Assembly (NCBI RefSeq): GCF_007677725.1
Contig: NZ_VEDF01000014.1
Span: 50,964 to 114,963, forward strand
DNA length: 64,000 bases
Source: Pseudomonas sp. URMO17WK12:I11
GTDB taxonomy: Bacteria; Pseudomonadota; Gammaproteobacteria; Pseudomonadales; Pseudomonadaceae
Reading direction: 5' to 3'
In this document: in pieces, positions 61,601 through 64,000 of the stretch
How the letters are laid out: each line of letters starts with the position of its first letter
Position numbering within the stretch: the first letter of the stretch is position 1
The notes under the pieces: model-generated
The model's database searches: none
Told to the model about the DNA's origin: nothing
Seen by the model: only the letters and a program-made list of their open reading frames with translations
Translations under genes and position numbers: made by a program

Positions 61601-62395
61601 AGTGTTGATCACCACCTCGGCTTCTACCTCATCGAGCCACGCCTCGACCTGCTCCAGGCAGGCGCTTTCCTTCAGGCTGGCCACGGCGATGGGCAGCGGG
61701 TTGAGCCCTGCGGCTTGCAGGCGTTGGCAGAACACGTCGATGAACGCGGTATTGGCGGCCTGCAGGTGCGAGCGGTAGAACAGCAGGGGCGCCACCGGAT
61801 GCTGTGGATTCCACTGGCCATACCAATCCTCAAGCTGCGCGGCAGGCTTTTGCGGGTGATACACCGACGTGCGCGGCAACGGCTTCGGCTCATCCCAGTG
61901 GTAGTCGCGCCCCAGCCACTGGGTGGCCAGGCAGTTGAACAGGTTCAGCGCATTGCCGTGCCCGCCTTGGCGCAAGTAATGCCAAAGTCGTTCTGCCGCC
62001 TCGCCGGTGACGCTCCCCAGCCCCGTCAGCTCGGGGTCGGGGCGGTCATCACCGGGCACCAGAATCAGCTCCACCCCCTCCGCCGCCAGTTCCACCAGCT
62101 GCTCGACGCCATAGCGCCAATAGCCGACCCCACCGTGCAGCGACACCAGAATCACCTTGGCATGGCGCAAGACCTGGTCGATGTAGAGATCGACCGAGGC
62201 ATGGTTCTGTACCTGCATCGGGTTGGCCAGGCGCAGGCTTGGGAAATCGGCAGGCAGATGCTCGGCGGTATCGGCCAACAGCGCCAGGTGCGAATCACCG
62301 CTGCACAGGATCACCAGCTCGGCAGGTGTCTGCCCGAGGTCGGCGATGCTGTCATCGGGTACGAAACCACCGGGCTGAGTGCGCAGCAGGTGCAT
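58634..62395 (-). CDS. cobN: Cobaltochelatase subunit CobN
   Basis: A 1253-residue CobN/magnesium-chelatase H family protein, of normal length. It inserts cobalt into hydrogenobyrinate a,c-diamide in the aerobic vitamin B12 pathway, using ATP through its motor partners. Recognisable blocks include the segment HVGKHGNLEWLPGKGVGLS near the centre and MRARALNPKWIDGAKRHGYKGAFELAATVD near the C-terminus. It starts three bases after the cobW stop. The AAA and vWA genes follow in the same direction, so four genes appear to form one transcript under riboswitch control. Confidence 0.95.
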   Translation of the reverse strand: MHLLRTQPGGFVPDDSIADLGQTPAELVILCSGDSHLALLADTAEHLPADFPSLRLANPMQVQNHASVDLYIDQVLRHAKVILVSLHGGVGYWRYGVEQLVELAAEGVELILVPGDDRPDPELTGLGSVTGEAAERLWHYLRQGGHGNALNLFNCLATQWLGRDYHWDEPKPLPRTSVYHPQKPAAQLEDWYGQWNPQHPVAPLLFYRSHLQAANTAFIDVFCQRLQAAGLNPLPIAVASLKESACLEQVEAWLDEVEAEVVINTTGFAMSSPERPNLRPLRRDIPVLQAICAQDNQPGWEASEQGLGARDLAMHIALPELDGRIITRPVSFKDMAWRSERSQSDVVCYRAHPERMDFVAELARRWVALARVPNQQKRVALVLANYPTRDGRIGNGVGLDTPAAALNILQAMQAAGYPVADLPSSGTQLIHRLLGGVTNDLDHLDQRPCAQSLSLDEYQAAFARLPEANRQAVLERWGAPEQDPMFRAGRLMVAGLRFGQTFVGIQPARGYQLDPSAVYHDPDLVPPHGYLAFHFWLRHAYAADAVIHVGKHGNLEWLPGKGVGLSAQCWPDALLGPLPNIYPFIVNDPGEGAQAKRRTQAVIIDHLMPPLTRAETYGPLRDLEQLADEFYEAQLLDPRRARELQGDILALVKANHIDRELQIEGQLDDAALWLPRLDTYLCDLKESQIRDGLHIFGQSPQERLRLDTLLALLRVERGDGRGGNASLLRTLAKALALGIDPLDCDLGQAWSGPSPALLQAVSDDAWRTQGDTRERLELLALQLIEQALAGHVQLPEQAQWQPVQDVLDALCTQVAPSLDACGAAETAGLLAALAGRFVCAGPSGAPSRGRLDVLPTGRNFFTVDVRNLPTTTAWRLGFASANLILERHLQEHGDHLRQLGLSVWGTATMRTGGDDIAQAMALMGVRPVWAQGSQRVDDFEILPLGVLDRPRVDVTLRVSGFFRDAFANLIRLFDAAVQAVAALDEPDALNPLAARVRSERASLQAQGVAPEQAARQAGWRVFGAKPGAYGAGVQNAIDGRLWQSRDDLAQVYLNHGSYAYGASDEGTPARAQFATRLGQVQAVVQNQDNHEHDLLDSNDYYQFQGGMLAAAESLSGAAVASYHGDHSQADRPRIRTLKEELNRVMRARALNPKWIDGAKRHGYKGAFELAATVDNLFAFDATTHLIDDHHYQSLADAYVLDPATRDFMREHNPEALRDLTERLLEAQQRGLWQSPGDYREALEEQLLDGEEQA

Positions 62396-62398
62396 GGA

Positions 62399-63466
62399 TC
62401 AGGCGCCCAGGGCCTGGCGCAGACGGCTTTCCAGGAGTGCGGCATCAAGATCCTGGCCAATCAGCACCAAGCGGGTGAGGCGCGGCTCGTCGGCGCGCCA
62501 GGCGCGGTCGAAGTGCTTGTCGAAGCGGGTGCCGACGCCCTGCACGAGCAGGCGCATGGGTTTGCCGGGAATCGCGGCGAACCCTTTGGCGCGCAGGATG
62601 CCGAACTCCACCACCAGCTGGTTCAGGGCCTCGAGCAGCAGGCGCTCATCGGCTTCAGGCAGGTCGATGGAAATCGAGTCGAAGGCATCGTGGTCGTGAT
62701 CATCGTGATCGTCGCCGTCATGGTGCGAATCATGGTGGGTACGACGGCTGTCGATGTGTGCCTCGGACTGCGCTTCGACGCCCAGCAGCACGTCCAGCGG
62801 CAGGCGGCCGCTGCTGGCCTCGATGACCTTGACTGCAGGCGGCAGTTCTTCGGCGACTTCGGCGCGAACCTTGGCCAGGCCTTGGGCGTCGATCAGGTCG
62901 GCTTTGTTCAGCACCACCAGATCGGCGCTGGCCAGTTGGTCGGCGAACAGTTCATGCAGCGGTGATTCGTGGTCCAGGTTGGGGTCGAGCTTGCGCTGGG
63001 CATCGACTTGATCGGGGTAGGCGGCGAAGGTGCCGGCAGCGACTGCAGGGCTGTCGACGACGGTGATGACGGCGTCGACGGTGCAGGCGTTGCGGATCTC
63101 GGGCCACTGGAAGGCTTGTACCAGGGGCTTGGGCAGTGCCAGGCCGCTGGTTTCGATGAGGATGTGGTCCAGGTCCGCGCGGCGTGCGACCAGTTCGCGC
63201 ATCACGGGGAAGAACTCTTCCTGCACGGTGCAGCACAGGCAGCCGTTGGCCAGTTCATAGACGCGACCGTTGGCCTCTTCTTCGGTGCAGCCGATGCTGC
63301 ACTGCTTGAGGATTTCGCCATCGATGCCCAACTCGCCGAATTCGTTGACGATCACGGCAATGCGGCGGCCTTGGGCGTTGTCGAGCATGTGGCGCAGCAA
63401 GGTGGTCTTGCCGGAGCCGAGAAAGCCGGTAACGATGGTGACGGGAAGCTTGGCCAGTGTTTTCAT
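62399..63466 (-). CDS. cobW: CobW GTPase, metallochaperone
   Basis: A 355-residue G3E-family GTPase thought to deliver cobalt to CobN. The P-loop is GFLGSGKTTLLRHML, the metal-binding CxCC is in ANGCLCCTVQEEF, and the guanine motif VLNKADL is present. A His/Asp-rich stretch (HHDSHHDGDDHDDHDHDAFD) in the middle probably binds metal. The C-terminal CobW domain is complete. The ATG at 63466 (MKTLAKLPVTIVTGF) is the conserved start. It is the first gene behind a cobalamin riboswitch and begins the cobN operon. Confidence 0.95.
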   Translation of the reverse strand: MKTLAKLPVTIVTGFLGSGKTTLLRHMLDNAQGRRIAVIVNEFGELGIDGEILKQCSIGCTEEEANGRVYELANGCLCCTVQEEFFPVMRELVARRADLDHILIETSGLALPKPLVQAFQWPEIRNACTVDAVITVVDSPAVAAGTFAAYPDQVDAQRKLDPNLDHESPLHELFADQLASADLVVLNKADLIDAQGLAKVRAEVAEELPPAVKVIEASSGRLPLDVLLGVEAQSEAHIDSRRTHHDSHHDGDDHDDHDHDAFDSISIDLPEADERLLLEALNQLVVEFGILRAKGFAAIPGKPMRLLVQGVGTRFDKHFDRAWRADEPRLTRLVLIGQDLDAALLESRLRQALGA

Positions 63467-63577
63467 GTCGCGGTGCCCTGTGCAGGATGGCGCGGGCACA
63501 GGAGACGAAAGCCGCAGCAAGGCCAGCCGGGCTCGTTCGCCACCGGATCACCCCGCCCGGTTGAAAGTCGAAATCGT

Positions 63578-63738
63578 GACGAGGCAGGTCTCCTGGCTTG
63601 CAGCGTTCCGGCCGGTGTCAACCGGCCGGTAGGATGACGCCTTCCCGCGGGTAGGGCGCAGTGGCTGTGTCGATCCGTTAGCGGTGCTTACAGTTGCGGG
63701 GGCAGCCGCGGCTTGTACCGCGTTCCCGTCTTAGCTTC
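63578..63738 (-). promoter_or_regulatory. Cobalamin (B12) riboswitch of the cobW operon
   Basis: On the minus strand the conserved blocks appear in order: GACGGGAACGCGGT, GCCCCCGCAACTGTAAGC, GCCACTGCGCC, GGGAAGGCG and AGCCAGGAGACCTGCC, the B12 box. They match the cobalamin riboswitch aptamer closely. It ends about 110 bases before the cobW start. Bound B12 would lower expression of cobW-cobN and the chelatase motor genes. Confidence 0.93.
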
Positions 63739-63814
63739 GGCCTGGCCGAAGAACCTCGAAGCGGCAAGGCTACGCGTGGCCCGGCAGGTGGTCAACCGTT
63801 GCGCAACGCGCAGC

Positions 63815-63886
63815 GGTGCGGTGCGGTGCGGTGCGGTTGCTGTTGCTGTTGCTGTGTGCTGTTGCTGTGTGCTGTTGCTGTGTGCT
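63815..63886. repeat. Short tandem repeats upstream of the B12 riboswitch
   Basis: GGTGC is repeated four times at 63815-63834. GTTGCTGTGTGCT is then repeated three times without change at 63848-63886, with TTGCTG units around it and CTTTTGCT-like units after. The tract lies upstream of the riboswitch on the minus strand, where the cobW promoter should be. No gene is evident from here to the window end. Confidence 0.9.
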
Positions 63887-64000
63887 TTTGCTTTGCTTTT
63901 GCTGTTGCTTCTAAGCGCGCGATAGTTCAGGCAACGCAAATTGCGACCTCAGGAGGCCGAGCGTAGGCGTCTGGAGGGCCCAGGGTGCGTAGCACCCCCG

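Noticed and set aside
60740..62965. A 741-codon plus-strand frame over cobN and cobW
   Set aside because: It spans two real genes on the opposite strand and their junction and has no recognisable domain.
63848..63886. Repeats near the window end considered as a CRISPR or origin iterons
   Set aside because: Units of 13 bases are directly adjacent with no spacers, and there is no replication gene or DnaA-like box nearby.
63907..64000. Possible gene end at the right edge of the window
   Set aside because: The remaining bases are too short and show no convincing frame or RNA signature.

Overview
The window looks like a chromosomal segment of a fluorescent Pseudomonas, most likely of the P. putida group. 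This is inferred from gene content and style: high GC with strong G/C third-position bias, a complete fapABCDEF functional-amyloid operon, a quinohemoprotein alcohol dehydrogenase with its sigma-54 activator, FecI/FecR iron signalling, umuDC, and an aerobic-type cobW-cobN pathway behind a cobalamin riboswitch. I saw no rRNA, tRNA, CRISPR array or intact insertion sequence.

Layout. 1-8 kb: the end of a flavin reductase gene, an AcoR-like sigma-54 activator, and a divergent alcohol oxidation unit (PQQ/heme alcohol dehydrogenase plus aldehyde dehydrogenase) with a perfect -24/-12 promoter, followed by a hydrolase/TraX membrane pair. 8-16 kb: a DAHP synthase preceded by what looks like a transcription attenuator (aromatic-rich leader peptide, competing hairpins, strong terminator) and a second Tyr-rich small ORF; then two small parvulins flanking a yejABE-type peptide importer without its ATPase, 3-hydroxybutyrate dehydrogenase and ecotin. 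16-26 kb: an autotransporter with a 9-base repeat, AraC and LysE genes, a phosphatase, Ogt, several small membrane or unknown proteins, and an SOS cluster (umuDC with a LexA box, divergent YedK/HMCES protein).

26-33 kb: a PL7-type lyase-like protein, a TetR/NTF2-like pair with a palindromic operator, a TonB receptor with fecR-fecI, a GNAT enzyme and a cupin. 33.3-36.5 kb: a scar-like accessory patch bounded by two broken copies of the same tyrosine integrase. It holds an orphan membrane protein, a GrpB-family protein and a truncated nucleotidyltransferase remnant, and stops 32 bases before the ABC-F gene ybiT. 36.5-47 kb: housekeeping and transport genes (ybiT, MFS, azoR, LysR, uppP, chemoreceptor, pnuC with a NadR-like kinase).

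47-56 kb: the six-gene fap amyloid operon with a sigma-54-like promoter and a strong hairpin directly behind fapC, then an LTA-synthase-like sulfatase and a VpsR-like sigma-54 regulator. 57-64 kb: cobW, cobN, a MoxR/ChlI-like AAA ATPase and a vWA protein, probably a cobalt-insertion operon, read leftwards from a cobalamin riboswitch next to unusual short tandem repeats.

The observations most worth following are the DAHP synthase attenuator with its second leader-like ORF, the integrase-bounded patch, the hairpin after fapC, and the importer lacking its ATPase.
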